Positions 35,858 to 47,569 of a stretch of DNA of 64,000 nt are shown here, piece by piece. The stretch's first letter is position 1; each line of letters opens with the position of its first letter. Under the pieces are notes generated by a model. The model saw nothing but the letters and a program-made list of their open reading frames with translations, was not told the DNA's origin and searched no databases. Made by a program: the position numbers and the translations under genes. This DNA comes from Scytalidium lignicola (Eukaryota; Ascomycota; Leotiomycetes), in the NCBI GenBank assembly GCA_002812745.2, contig NCSJ02000111.1, positions 62,001-126,000 on the forward strand, read 5' to 3'.

Positions 35858-38800
35858 TTATGATTTCACATTCCATAAATCTTGTCTCCAGCCCTTGGCT
35901 CTAAGCCTCTTGCTGGTAGACTTGCTCCCTTGCTTATCAGATGTGATGATAAGCAACTCTTTGCTTGCTTGCGCAAACATCTCAATCAATTCTTGCGTCC
36001 GTCCAGTCTTGATGAAAAGATCAAATAGGTCGGAACCTTCCGTGGCTATAAGCGCAGATAGGTCCATGCAGTCCATGAGGAAATCCCGAGTTAAGACACC
36101 ACCTGCATACTGTAAGGTGCAGATGTAAGCCAATATCGTCTCAGGGAGATAAGCATCTCTAAGAAGCAAAAACTCCTCTTCTTCTGAACGCGACAGTTAA
36201 CTGATAATAAAATCTACGGTTTATCAGGGTGATATGAAGCTTACCTTGCTGGGTTGAAAGAAGCCATTCTTTTAGTAAGGGCTGGATAATGCTTCGTGTG
36301 GGTTGAATTGCTTGCGCAAGTTGTGCCCGACATTCCTTTTGCACCATCGGCGAAGATTGCCTAAACCATTAGTCAGATCTAGAGCACAAGTATGAACTTC
36401 AAAGTGACCTACTCTTCGTATATGGCTGCGAGACTCCTGACCGACTCTAGGTTATCCAGTAAAATGATAAGAGATTCAAGCTCCCTATAACTCTTCGCTT
36501 CGGCGTACAAATACTTTTTCAGAAGTCTCTTCTGATCAGCTACACCATCAAGGACTTCCGTGAGATCTTGCTCGTCTTCGTTCTCCGTATCTAGATCCTC
36601 TAACTCAACTTCTTGTCCAAGGATAGCTGGAGTTTTCATCCTGGATATCTCTGCACTTGGCACCCTGGAAGCTAGCAACCGGGCTGCAGCAAGGTGCATA
36701 TGTTCTAAGAAGTATTAGCTAAGGTTCGCACTCAAGCCCATTATACTTACTAAAGAACCGAAGGTAGAGCATAGTTCCAATGGTGAACGTTTCACTCCAC
36801 AGTCCATCAACAAGCAAATACCATTCCAGACTTCTGATGAACAGTATATCGACCCTCTCGACCTTCACATTATCGTCATCACCGAAGAAATCCTTTCTTA
36901 TCTTCCGCTCACCCCCCTCAGGACTGGTTTCGATAATCTTGAAGTTTCCTGCTGCGGGATATACATCACTCTCGTCTGGATAATCGGAAAACAGATACCG
37001 TGACTGGAATTTTACGAATTGCTGTACATCCAGGCCCAATTCGCGCATAAGTTTTATTTGAGTGACCCGTTGATCATGATCAGTAATGTCAATGAGATTT
37101 CTACTAAGGGTCGCGTATCTCCGTGTTCCTGAGAGCTGAGAGCAATAAAGTGGTATTAATTCTTCCTTGCCTGCAAGTCGCAGAAAGCTGATGTATGAGA
37201 CGATAACATTTTCGACGATACTCTTGCGTGAGACTCCCCCCAGATCTAGATCCAAACTCTTGAAAATTAATAAAATGTGAGTTAATACCCTTAAGCTATC
37301 ATGGTCATCTAAGGCAATGTATTTCGTAACTTTCTCGTCCTTTGGCTGTTCTCCTGTCGATGGTATGAGGTTGGAAACACCTTCTGTATTCGCAAATTTT
37401 GATAATGCTAGCCCTTGCTGATAGATAAAGTCTTGAAATTCGTTGGAAATTAACACTCCTTGTAGCATCTTCATGGGCTTCAAGGTTTCCATCTTCGTCC
37501 GTGGATCCAACTTCAAGCCTTCAATAAGTCTCTTCCCTGCCGTAACGGGATCTCCATGGAACTGAACAGCGTCAAACATGCCAAAACCTCCGGCAGTCCC
37601 TGACATCGAGGATTGGGGGTAATTTTCCTGAATAAAGTTGTCGAATTGTGCTCTCAGCATCGCATTGTAGTGAGTAAACACAAAATCGTCCCATGTTCGA
37701 CAAACCGGCTCCACACTAGTAACATCTCCACTTAGGATACCATAGACAGCCCGCTCGTATTCATCTCCTCCTCCCTTCCTAGCAAGAGCAAAGCACATTC
37801 GTCGCCAGAGTACGCTAGATGCAGGGTCTCCAATGTCGCTTTCATTTCCGGTTTGTGATTTCTCATCAGGAAGTCCGGACATACTGATAGCCCTCCAGAC
37901 CTCTGTCCGTTCTATGCACCATTCTCTGACCTCGCTGAGGCTTCTCCCTCGACGGAGCATCTCGTAACAACCGAGCCAGATAGCACGCTCAAAATATTCA
38001 TCTTGCACTTCTAGCTTTTTGCCTTGTCTAGTTTTCGAATCCGGATCAAGCTGAGTGACTAATGACTCTGTTTTCGAAGAATTTAGATGGGAATTATCCT
38101 CTATTGATAAAGCCGAATCTTGATCATTGGGCCAAATCGTCATCCTCTTTCGATTCTTGATAGCTGCCTTAGTATGAAGCCAACCATGGGCTACGATATC
38201 ACCTCTTTCGGCATTCTGTTGGAGTTCCTGAACGAGGACATCAATATCTTCCCCCGAGTCATCGGCCGTGTCTTGTAACCATCTTAAAACCGTTTTCCGT
38301 TCCACAGCTACCTCATCTGATTCCAGGAAGCTCTCCCAGACTTCCCGCTCGGAGGAGAACCGGTGAATCTGTACGGATTTTGACGTTGAGCTTGCAGCAT
38401 TGCTATCTGGCTCAGCAAACCGAAGCTGAACAAGCCGTTCTAGCAGATCCCAAGTTTGAGCCTCCTGTTCCCACCGCTCAAGATCTTCCAATGTGGTTTT
38501 CTGTTCCAGATCGGAACCTTCCTGGTTGTCTAGATCTTCAATATCTATGTCCTCGTCGTCTTGAGTGATCTTGAACCCGCGCATCTTCTTTCTCCATTGT
38601 AAACCATCCTTCTTACGTTTCTCGGAGGCGTGTTGCTGTCGTAATCGATCGAGAGTCTCTATGGCAATACCATGGTACATATTAATAAGACCCAGCGCCA
38701 TTTTGTGCATTTCATCTTTACTCGTCGCTCTCAGAGGATTATACCCGTCAAGGACCTCAGCAAAACGCTCAACCTCACGGCCAACACGGTTCGCCGCTTC

Positions 38801-39228
38801 GCGTAGAGGGTGTAGGATATCTTCGTGGTCTTCGGGCCCATCTAGTCGATCTTGGGCTAGTGGAAATATTAACAAGTTGATCATCGCAAATAAATAGAGT
38901 ATATAGTGGGGAGAACTGCAACACACCATCTCTTCCCCCATCCATCCTTGATAGCATTTCGGCCTCATCATATGACGAAGGAGGCTCCTCGGAAGCCTCC
39001 CTCTCTGAAAGTAACTCTGGTTCCTAAGCCTTGTAAATCGCTGCGCCTAACCCATATAGTTATTGGAGACATACCCCTACAAACTGCCAGCTAGCTTCAC
39101 GACGGTTCTATGAGAAGAAGGAAGATTAGCTACTAGCCTTTGTTTACTCTGGGGAACGTTCGTACCAGACGTCCGCGCCCATCAGAATAAGGTGCGAGCG
39201 CGACATTGCTACGCATTAGAGGAGCCAT
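35858..39228 (-). CDS. NUP84: Nucleoporin Nup84/Nup107
   Basis: Structural subunit of the Y-complex (Nup84 complex) of the nuclear pore scaffold. Seven exons by my reading: 39228-39166, 39107-39075, 39023-38927, 38856-36751, 36704-36413, 36360-36245 and 36183-35858; 1010 aa. Family features: an acidic N-terminus, the long alpha-helical solenoid with EVWESFLESDEVAVERKTVL, HGWLHTKAAIKNRK, ERAIWLGCYEMLRRGRSLSE, LWRRMCFALARKGGGDEYER, VCRTWDDFVFTHYNAMLRAQ and the C-terminal MLYLRFFKHMHLAAARLLAS. The last intron ends in a tandem AAG-type acceptor (CAGAAG), allowing one Glu more or less. The first three small exons are the least certain part; they are linked by clear GT-AG pairs and an open frame starting MAPLMRSNVALAPYSDG. 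Confidence 0.9.
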
Positions 39229-39920
39229 TGTCCTGATCAGCTTCGATTATAGATAGACGCTTCGGTCTAAGTCATTGAAGTAGCAAATATACGTTTCGAA
39301 ATACAAAAGATGAATCTTTGAAATTAACTCCCACTGACTATGAATTCAGAAGATAAAAATGACGATGTCGCATAGCTTATTGAGAATTGTACTAATAAGG
39401 TTTAGTGCAATACCCTCTGTGCCTTAAGCGTGAGGAATAGGTCGCGGTTTCTTAGGCACCGGAATCAAAAGGGTGCCTGCATCACAAACTGTCCAAAATA
39501 GTCCTAGCGTATTAGGCCAGCTTCGCGTAGATAAATGTTTTCCAGTTTCCTCCAACATGCTTCTTTTCTCACATAAATGTCAATGGCGAATCTAATTAGA
39601 GTCTCGGATCAAGCCTCCTCTGGAGTAACCATCATTGCTTGTTCAGGTCCAGAGGACCTCTTGCGCGCTCATGATCGCCTAGAGTAGAATAGACTCTTCC
39701 TGTTTCCGTTCCCGGACCTTTTCAGACGGGGCTGATGGTGGGCAGCAAACTTGAAGCGTCACATATAAATATATATGTATGTTCCTGGTACATATTAAGA
39801 TAGAAGTTTTTGAGCAGAGCAAATGTTTTTTGTCTATCTCCGTGTTTGCCACAAGAGACAGAGAACCGCTTTGTAGGATTGATGGCCGACCTCTCTATCA
39901 TGGAGTAATTATTGGTATAT

Positions 39921-39953
<33 letters not shown>

Positions 39954-40004
39954 CATATCATACACTCCCCAAATAGGTGCACTCAACAACATCTTAAGGT
40001 TTCA
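39229..40004. other. Intergenic with CATA microsatellite
   Basis: 776 bp between NUP84 5' end and CMC4 3' end. A (CATA)n tract lies at about 39924-39951. No gene seen. Confidence 0.4.
39924..39951. repeat. (CATA)n microsatellite
   Basis: About seven tandem CATA units. Confidence 0.85.
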
Positions 40005-40492
40005 TTATGAAGTAGAGCTCTCAGCTATTTGCTTCAATTTCAACCTTAGTAGCTTCGGTTTAGGGCAGCTCACACTCTTGGCATCTTCCCCATAGGTATC
40101 ATAAAATGTCCTGCAACACTCGTAGAGCGCATTAACCTGCGCTTGGCACTTGCGTTCATCATATGAATTTTTTGTCAGGCAGTCTAGGTCTGTCAGTTTA
40201 TATGTCGACCATTTTGCTCCTACGCAGTTGAACCCCCGTCTTTTGGTTATGAAAGATGAATGGCGGCTACTAACCTTGAATAGCACACTTTATCGACTGG
40301 TTAGCATATCTTACTAACCAATAAAATTACGATCAGCTAATAGACATACCGCACGGGAGTGACAAGGAGGATCTGTCTCTAGATCTTTCTTTGAAGCCTG
40401 TGAAGATGAAGAGATGTTTGTTAGCGTGAACCAGCAGTTATCAAAGATAGTGACATCAACTATTAATTATCACCCCTGTGTGCATGTACCAT
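40005..40492 (-). CDS. CMC4: Twin Cx9C mitochondrial protein Cmc4
   Basis: Four exons: 40492-40490 (the ATG alone), 40397-40350, 40287-40275 (13-nt microexon) and 40183-40005; 80 aa. It belongs to the twin Cx9C family imported into the intermembrane space by Mia40. The motif runs PCHSRACAIQDCL and KCQAQVNALYECC, each giving C-x9-C, followed by the conserved tail SCPKPKLLRLKLKQ. The last acceptor was set at CTAG|ACTGCC because the alternative CAG six bases upstream would insert Leu-Asp and break the Cx9C spacing. The initiator exon is inferred from ATG|GTACATG followed by TTCACAG|GCTTCAAAG. It is divergent from the SUMO gene with 442 bp between starts. Confidence 0.88.
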
Positions 40493-40934
40493 GGTAATTA
40501 TAATCAAATCTAGTAAAAATAAATCGTCCAAGCTCCGGAACTGAAGTGACAGGGTCAGATCAAAGTTAATAATGGATGAGTCTCTCAGCTAAATAGATAT
40601 TTAGAAAAGAAAACCCAACNTTTTTTTGCTTTCGAGACTTCTGCCTTCTCATCCAACTTTTTAAAGTCGCTAATCTTGCCCGCCCCGGATTGCGCCACCA
40701 ATCGCGCGTACCTCTGACTTCCGTCTTCTTCCCCCCCACCACTCCATCCTTCTCGAACGCAACACTCTTTAATTACATATTCTCGACAAAGAACCCACTA
40801 GCATTCCGCGCTCTTGACAGTGTATGTATGTGATGAGGCTATTATCATTATTTAGCATTTATCTCAAGCATAACTAACGTCTTACCAGCAGCCTCACCCC
40901 CTCAACCCTCACTACATATCACCTTCGAGCCAAC
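40493..40934. promoter_or_regulatory. Divergent CMC4/SUMO promoter with SUMO 5'-UTR intron
   Basis: The right part holds a probable intron in the SUMO leader, about 40822-40888: GTATGT donor, ACTAAC branch site and TTACCAG acceptor. Pyrimidine-rich stretches near 40720-40770 look like a promoter. One N at 40620 beside a T run. Confidence 0.55.
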
Positions 40935-41349
40935 ATGTCTGGCTCAGATGAAAACGGAACCCCAGGAACGGGTGAAAAGCCTGAGGGTCAACCAGTCAGC
41001 GAACATCTGAATATCAAAGTCACTGATAACAATAACGAGGTTTTCTTCAAGATCAAGCGCACCACCGCTCTGAAGAAACTTATGGATGCCTTCTGCGAAA
41101 GGCAAGGCAAAGCACCCAACTCGGTCCGCTTCTTGTTCGATGGCAGCCGTGTACAGCCTACCGATAGCCCTGAATCGGTGAGTTCATGTCCATATATAAT
41201 GGCGTTAAATTTGAAGGAAAAGCGACTTGGAGTACCTGGATGTCATTTTTACTGAAAAACATCAGAGGCTGACATTTGCCCATTAGCTTGATATGCAGGA
41301 TGGAGATTGTTTGGAAGTCCACCAGGAACAGATCGGCGGCGCGAACTGA
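40935..41349 (+). CDS. SMT3: SUMO (Smt3) modifier
   Basis: Two exons, 40935-41177 and 41287-41349; 101 aa. A ubiquitin-like protein conjugated to lysines of nuclear and other proteins. The N-terminal 20 residues are flexible and acidic (SGSDENGTPGTGEKPEG). The beta-grasp core reads HLNIKVTDNNNEVFFKIKRT, ALKKLMDAFCERQGK and VRFLFDGSRVQPTDSPES, and exon 2 adds LDMQDGDCLEVHQEQIGGAN. The GG at residues 98-99 is the processing site, so only Ala-Asn is removed by the SUMO protease on maturation. The 109-nt intron lies exactly between PES and LDMQ in phase 0. Confidence 0.97.
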
Positions 41350-42330
41350 GAGTTCTTAGGTAGACATGCGGATATAACTAACTGCGGGGGAGTTGATGAG
41401 GTGGATCATTGTTTACATCTCGGGAAATGGTCTGGGATTTCAAGGGTGTCCATTTCTAACGGCGCGTATGGTGTCTCTTTGCACAGCGTGAGGGACTTGC
41501 CTCTACATGGACATATTGATATTAGGGTTGGCTTGCATTCACAACTTATTCGATTCTGGCCATTCCTTGTTTTGTGACCCGAAGCTATGAATGGAGTGCC
41601 ACACAATACGTGGTAAACTCGACTCTGGATAGTCCTATCCTAAGCGGCATACTGGTCTAAATATATGATATTTTCCATTATAGTCATTTGAAGCACTTAT
41701 CGCGCCACACTCGATGAATATCGAAGCTTTCACTTTCTTAGAGGTTAATGGATTGACATTGGCTTCATTATAGCTTGTACAAGATTCATTGGTACTGTAC
41801 ATTTCACTAGTACCATTTCTAATCTTACCACGACTATGGTGTTCTCTTAGCAATTTATTTACTAGGGGACCCTCTAGTATGGTTAACACAAGGGCAATCC
41901 TAATAACCCAAATGAAATTATATTTTGGAAAGAATGTGAGCCCAGCAGAAGGAAGTCCATTAAGAGAGCATCATTTATTAATCTTGAATTCTCATACTAC
42001 TTCCTCATGATCAAATAACTTATACCGTCTCTGGTAGCTTATGATAAAATATTTTATTTTATTCTTGAAGGAAACTAGTCGACCAATATCCCGGAATATC
42101 ATGCGTCGTGATTGCTTTATAATGCAAATCTCCTCCTATATTACTTTGTATGTAGTCGCTCGATGGTGAATACCACCACTTCTCTTCTGGTAAATACATA
42201 TTTTAGTCCAAATGATGGAATACATTGATAGCCCATATTCAAAAGGGGATGATACATCATGATTTAACACAAATCGACTCTTTTCGGAGAAGTCCCTCGT
42301 TTCCATCGGTCCCAGGGTAGAGTTCCATAG
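41350..42330. other. Intergenic, no gene seen
   Basis: About 1 kb between the SUMO stop and the stop of the next gene (convergent). AT-rich on its right half; short ORFs without similarity. Likely 3' UTRs plus spacer. Confidence 0.4.
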
Positions 42331-42834
42331 CTAATCCTCCCATACGGCCGCTTTTGCTCTGTCAGCCTCTTCCTGGGCCCGAGCGACAGCCTGTTTCTCC
42401 TCGTTTCTCCTTTTCATCTCTTTCTCTCTGATAGCCCTGTCATAAGCTCTCTGCTCCTCTGTTTTCTTTGGAGTTCTGACCCCTAGAGCACCAGCAATTA
42501 ATCGCCTTGCGACAGCATCTGTTTTCTCTGGTCGCGAGCTAGTTCGCTCTTGTTTTACATCAGAAGCACCATCTAGACTATACCCATAGGGATTGCTAAA
42601 AGCCTCCGGGTTATTATAGGAGGTAGTGGGTGAGATCGGTGTAGGTGGGGGAGCGTTCGGGAAGTCTGATGACTGTTGAGGTGAAAGGGCTTTGTCCGTC
42701 TCCTCTCCACTAGAGAGATCTTCGTCCTCCCATGAATCTACTATAGGCTGCTTTTTCTTGGATGATGAAGCTTTTTGATTTGATCGGTCTATAGATAATT
42801 TGTTTAGAGATGACTCGAATTCTGAAGAGGACAT
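42331..42834 (-). CDS. Small conserved acidic/coiled-coil protein
   Basis: Single exon, 167 aa from the ATG at 42834. I know no functional name. The N-terminal half is disordered and acidic with an IVDSWEDEDLSSGEET motif and a Pro-rich APPPTPISPTTS stretch. The C-terminal half is a long basic helix (RRLIAGALGVRTPKKTEEQR, then AIREKEMKRRNEEKQAVARA) ending in KAAVWED. This two-part pattern recurs in small conserved Pezizomycotina proteins, so I take it as real. The upstream in-frame extension begins without a convincing start and was discarded. It is divergent from the succinyl-CoA-ligase-like gene with 764 bp between starts. Confidence 0.75.
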   Translation of the reverse strand: MSSSEFESSLNKLSIDRSNQKASSSKKKQPIVDSWEDEDLSSGEETDKALSPQQSSDFPNAPPPTPISPTTSYNNPEAFSNPYGYSLDGASDVKQERTSSRPEKTDAVARRLIAGALGVRTPKKTEEQRAYDRAIREKEMKRRNEEKQAVARAQEEADRAKAAVWED

Positions 42835-43598
42835 TAGTATCTGGTATGCTGGGCTGGAAATTGTACACTCCGTCCAGTACCATTTGGGGTTGTGGCCATG
42901 CTGCAAGAACTTATACGGGATCCGGATTTTATTGCACAAAGCTCAGTATGGAGGGCAAAGTCGTATGCCTCAAGAATGAACGATTTTGAAATAACAGCAA
43001 ATCTTGGAAATTCTAGACCAGGAGCGAGTCACATGGAAAGTCAACTCCACAAATTGCGGAGAAGATGGTATCTCGGGTTGTACTGTAGTACCTCAGGCAC
43101 TGATGTGGGGTTAATTGTAGTACGTCGTCATAGCATCAAGACCTATCACGGGAAATGATATTCATGGACGTGACTGACAACATCTGTAGGTTTATATTAT
43201 GTTTTAACTTGGACTCCCATAAACTTAGCTATTGAGTCATTAGCTTGCGTGCTAGATAAATACACTCAGCATACTTTGCTTGGGTTGGGCAGATAAAACA
43301 GTGTTCATCAGCCAGAAAGAGACGATGCTCCAGAATTTCATATGCATAGCCTCGCCTCTCTTAAGTTCTAGTCTCTTGGTACCTGAATCGCCCTCCAAAC
43401 AGCCTTTTTTAATTATTTCCGACTAGGACCGAGGTCGGCCTCTCACCGTCACACCCGCATTCCCCGCCCCTCTTCTGTTTTAACTTGCCCTTTTAATTCT
43501 CGGGCAATTACCTCGATGTACTCTATTTTGAAAAGTATATAAGTAACATCTTACTTTATTATATATATAATTTTATGTCGCTTTGAGGCGCGTGTAAA
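42835..43598. promoter_or_regulatory. Divergent intergenic region
   Basis: 764 bp between two divergent starts. Shortly before the right-hand ATG lies a TATATAT stretch (43560-43572). No gene seen. Confidence 0.35.
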
Positions 43599-46084
43599 AT
43601 GGTTCGTCGTGTACCGAGGCTGCGGGGACTAGTGTCCTCGTCCCACCGTGCCCTTTTCAGCAGTACAGCTGGTCGAAAGTCATATGCGGATACCATACCA
43701 AATTTGAAAATCGGAAGCCATACAAGAGTCATCTTCCAAGGATTTACTGGTAAAATATTTCTTCTAATATTTCTTTTACTTTTCCCCCGCAACTAACTAG
43801 TTTATTGTTGGCAGGTAGACAGGTCTGATAGATTTGTAATATGTATTTTGCTCGAATATTATTACTGACGATTTCCCAAAGGCAACAGCGAATGCTAAGG
43901 AGTCAATTGAATGGGGAACTAATATTGTTGGAGGGGTCACACCCGGAAAACATGGCGAGCATCTTGGGTTGCCAGTACTCCCTACGGTTCGCAAGGTACG
44001 TGCAGAAGATACCATTCACCTTTCCACGAGCTTCTCTACTTAGTCTCACGGTCATAGGCCATGGAAGTATTAAGACCTGATGCAACTGGCATATATGTAG
44101 CAGCACATCANGCGCCGGCCGCTATTGAAGAAGCGATCGAAGCGGAAGTACCTTTAATTGTGGCTGTTGCAGAACATATTCCAATCCATGACATGATGAG
44201 AGTATGTGTCATGAGCCCGTTCTTCCAACATAGTTGCTCATATGATCTAGATACATTCAATCCTAAAAACCCAACCCAAATCTCGATTGGTAGGTGCCAA
44301 TGCCCCGGGAATCATATCTGCAATTGGTAAATGCAGAATTGGTTTCCAGCCCCTTCCCTGCTTCGCGCCTGGAAGAATTGGAATTGTTGCCAAATCAGGA
44401 ACTTTAAGTTATGAAGGTATTTTCGCTCCTCTCAAACGAGGCAAAATGGTGAGCTAAAGGAAAGTATAGCGGTAGCCTCAACCACGAGAGCTGGGTTTGG
44501 CCAAAGTCTATGCATAGGAATGGGTGGTGATGTCCTAGCAGGAACCAATTTTGTTGATGCGCTGAAAATCTTTGAGCATGATGATGATACAGACGGGATT
44601 ATCATAATCGGAGAGATTGGAGGGACTGCAGAATTAGAAGCCGCAGACTGGATCCGGGATTACAGGAGTCGATCATTGAATTCAAAGTAAGACTGTTCTT
44701 GAGGCTGCCATGAGTCGAGAACTGATTTGTGCTTCTTCAGGCCAATTGCAGCCCTCATTGGAGGTATTCACGCACCCCCTGGACGTGTCATGGGTCACGC
44801 CGGAGCCTTCACTCTCCCTGGCGAGCCAGATGCATTGCAAAAGGTCAGAGTCCTGGAAGATGTTGGTGTCACCATGGTCAACCATCCAGCCAAGTTCGGT
44901 GATGCGTTTAAAACACTACTCAATACCACAAAACTTACCCCTACGAGTGGCCCTAACTCAATTACTTCACAGCGTAGAGGTTTGCACACAGTAAGAAGGC
45001 TCCGACCACTGTTAACACCCGCCTTGAGGCACCGGATCTGTGAACCGAAGCGTGGTCTGCACATCCAGGAGAACGTTGCCTTGAACCTTCTAAGAGAGGC
45101 GGGGATTAATGCTTCCGAGTATTCGGGAAAAGGCACCCAGCGACTACTGTCCGTAGCTGTTGATCGAACTAATCTCTGTCCGTGTATTATTGCATCGCCA
45201 ACAACAGACCCCCAACAGGCGCAGGCAGTTAGCAGGAGATTCCCATTTGATCACAAACACGGCTTCGAGCCTAGCCAGATTCCAGAAGTCGCGAATCATT
45301 TACAGCTCAGCGAATCAGCCAAGCAGACGGTGTCAAAATTAATCAATGCGTTAGTGGATCTGTACATGAAAAAGGAAGCCATCCTCCTCGAGACCAAGAT
45401 TGTTGAACGACTAGGGGATCTGAAAGTGACCGGTGCACAATTTATTTTTGATGACGCGGCTTTCCGGAGCTCGAAGAGACAGGGAGATATTCATGCTCTC
45501 AGGATGCTGGAGGATGAAGATCCCGTTGAAGTCGAGGCTGAGAAGGATGGCATTGTATATATCAAGCTGGAAGGTGATGGGAACATAGGGACGCTGGTGA
45601 ATGGGGCAGGGCTGGCAATGAATACGGTGGATGCGCTGGCTGATGCTGGGGGACGAGCAGCCAACTTTTTGGATACGGGCGGGAAAGCAACCAGTGAGAC
45701 GGTCAAGAAGAGCTTCCAAGCCATCCTCCAGGACGACCGAGTCAAGGTTATCTTTGTGAATATCTTTGGAGGGCTCACGCTGGGAGACATGATCGCCAAT
45801 GGGATCCTGTTGGCATTCAAGGAATTGGAGATGAAGTTGCCCGTGGTGGTGAGGATCAGGGGCACGAATGAGAAAGAAGGGCAAAAAATCGTGAGTTCAG
45901 GCGCCTTATCCCCCCTTCCCTCCTTCCTTTTTTTCAATAGGAATTGTCATCTTTTTGTTGCGCTTCTGACCCCTTTCCCCTCCAGATTGCCGAGAGCGGT
46001 CTTGCATTGCATGCTTTTGATGACTTTGAGGAAGCAGCCGCGAAGGCTATCGAGCTTGCGAATCAAGGCCAATCAAGTCCATAG
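43599..46084 (+). CDS. Fused alpha-beta succinyl-CoA-ligase-like protein with reduced ATP-grasp
   Basis: Eight exons: 43599-43749, 43815-43822 (8-nt microexon), 43882-43995, 44058-44201, 44251-44416, 44470-44686, 44741-45890 and 45986-46084; 682 aa. The N-terminus is a mitochondrial presequence ([20 protein letters not shown]). The alpha part is complete: [19 protein letters not shown] (CoA-binding Rossmann), [35 protein letters not shown] and the phospho-His loop MGHAGAF (His286). A basic linker (about 343-372) leads to a beta part starting [20 protein letters not shown], then jumps to [14 protein letters not shown] and on to the CoA-ligase domain ([42 protein letters not shown]). Compared with bacterial SucC, about 85 residues of the ATP-grasp are absent and metal-binding residues appear replaced, so ATP-dependent activity is doubtful. 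One N at 44111 falls in frame (probably Gln). Confidence 0.88.
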
Positions 46085-46247
46085 ATGATATATATTAGAA
46101 GTCCCGTAACCCAATTAGGGGTATACGTATCCATGGTCGTACAGCAATTGCGAAATGATTGAGTGTATCTTGGCACCGTATTCTTTGAATGGGACAGACG
46201 GACGCGGTTTGTAGGTGCCCGAAAAGTAAGGCGTCATGAAAGCAGGC

Positions 46248-46275
46248 AGCAAGCAAGCAAGCAAGCAAGCAAGCA
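46248..46275. repeat. (CAAG)n microsatellite
   Basis: About seven tandem CAAG units in the region after the succinyl-CoA-ligase-like gene. Confidence 0.85.
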
Positions 46276-47569
46276 ACGCCAACCAGCCGAAAAGGCAGTT
46301 CCCCGTCCCTTTTTTTTCAAGCTCGGCAGGCACCCCAAGGGAAGGGCCGCCACGACGTTTGCGAAGGCACCTTGTAACTTACTTGGATACGGGTTACAAG
46401 TACTGTAGCCCGGCCAATAATTACTTCGACCCGGATGCTCTTTTGAGGCAGGATGGTCCCTTGTCCGCTATCGTCGACTTCTCTTGGTATAGAAAAGCAT
46501 AACAGTATTTGAGGACGTGCAAGTCTCGATTGCAAAGATGGTAATTATGTAATTCCCAGCCGGGCAAAAACTAAGTTAAGTGAAGTTAAGTTAAGTTACA
46601 GTACAGCAGTAGCGCCCCCGTCAGCCTGGGACACATGCCGCTCTGCAGTACTGTACGACCGGAACTTAACTTTAAATGTCTTGCTTGTTGCATCACACGG
46701 GGGGAGGACGGGGAATTAATTAATAAACTGAAGTAATAATTTTCATCCGCAAGTGCACAAGTTGTCGCACCTACGCAATCCTGCCCTCGAAGCACGTCAG
46801 AAGCAGGATGCCCTAGGCCCGACCGAGTTAGCATACCGAGTTAGCATATGCCAGTCCTGCACTGTGCCACAGGCCCGCCACAAGCCGTACCTCTGCACTG
46901 CTCTGGTGTGTGTGGTTGCGTCGTGGTGGGCCGGCGTGGCTGGTTGGTTGGGTGGCACGGGTGGCTCGGTGGCTTTTCCCACGGCTCTATCAGACAGACG
47001 GACCCCAGATCCGCTTGAGCCCAGGATTCGACCTTCCCGTGGATCAACTAACCAGCTTTAGATCAGTGCCCATGAACCTGTACGACGTTACGGACTTCTT
47101 ACGTACGCACAACAAAGAGAAGAGTCTCGACTGCTGGGAGCAAGAGACGAAAGCAGAAAGGCAAGAGGCGTGAGGTGTGGGCATCGATTTCTTTCCCTAG
47201 ACCGTATTGGAATCTGGGATTGGACTGGACAGGGAACGCATCCATTCCAAGGAAGTTGGTCCTGTGGGTTTGGACAGGATGGAAAATACTTGTACCGTGT
47301 CAGCGTGGTGTCAGCGTGGGTGTACTTGCGAAGTTAGTCCGGAGTCTTGCTGTACAGTACAGTACAGTAGCTCTTCCGGCCTGTCCTATCCCAGGCCCCA
47401 TCCCAGTTCCAACTGTGGATTCCAATGCAACGATCTGCACTTTAAAAATCTCTTATCGGACTGCATTCCCACTGCCTGTGTGTACGATTGTCCGATCATC
47501 GATCCTNCCTCCTCCTCCTCCCCCTGCTCCTGCTCCTGCTCCTCAGCCTTTTAAAAGCATCGTACAAAG

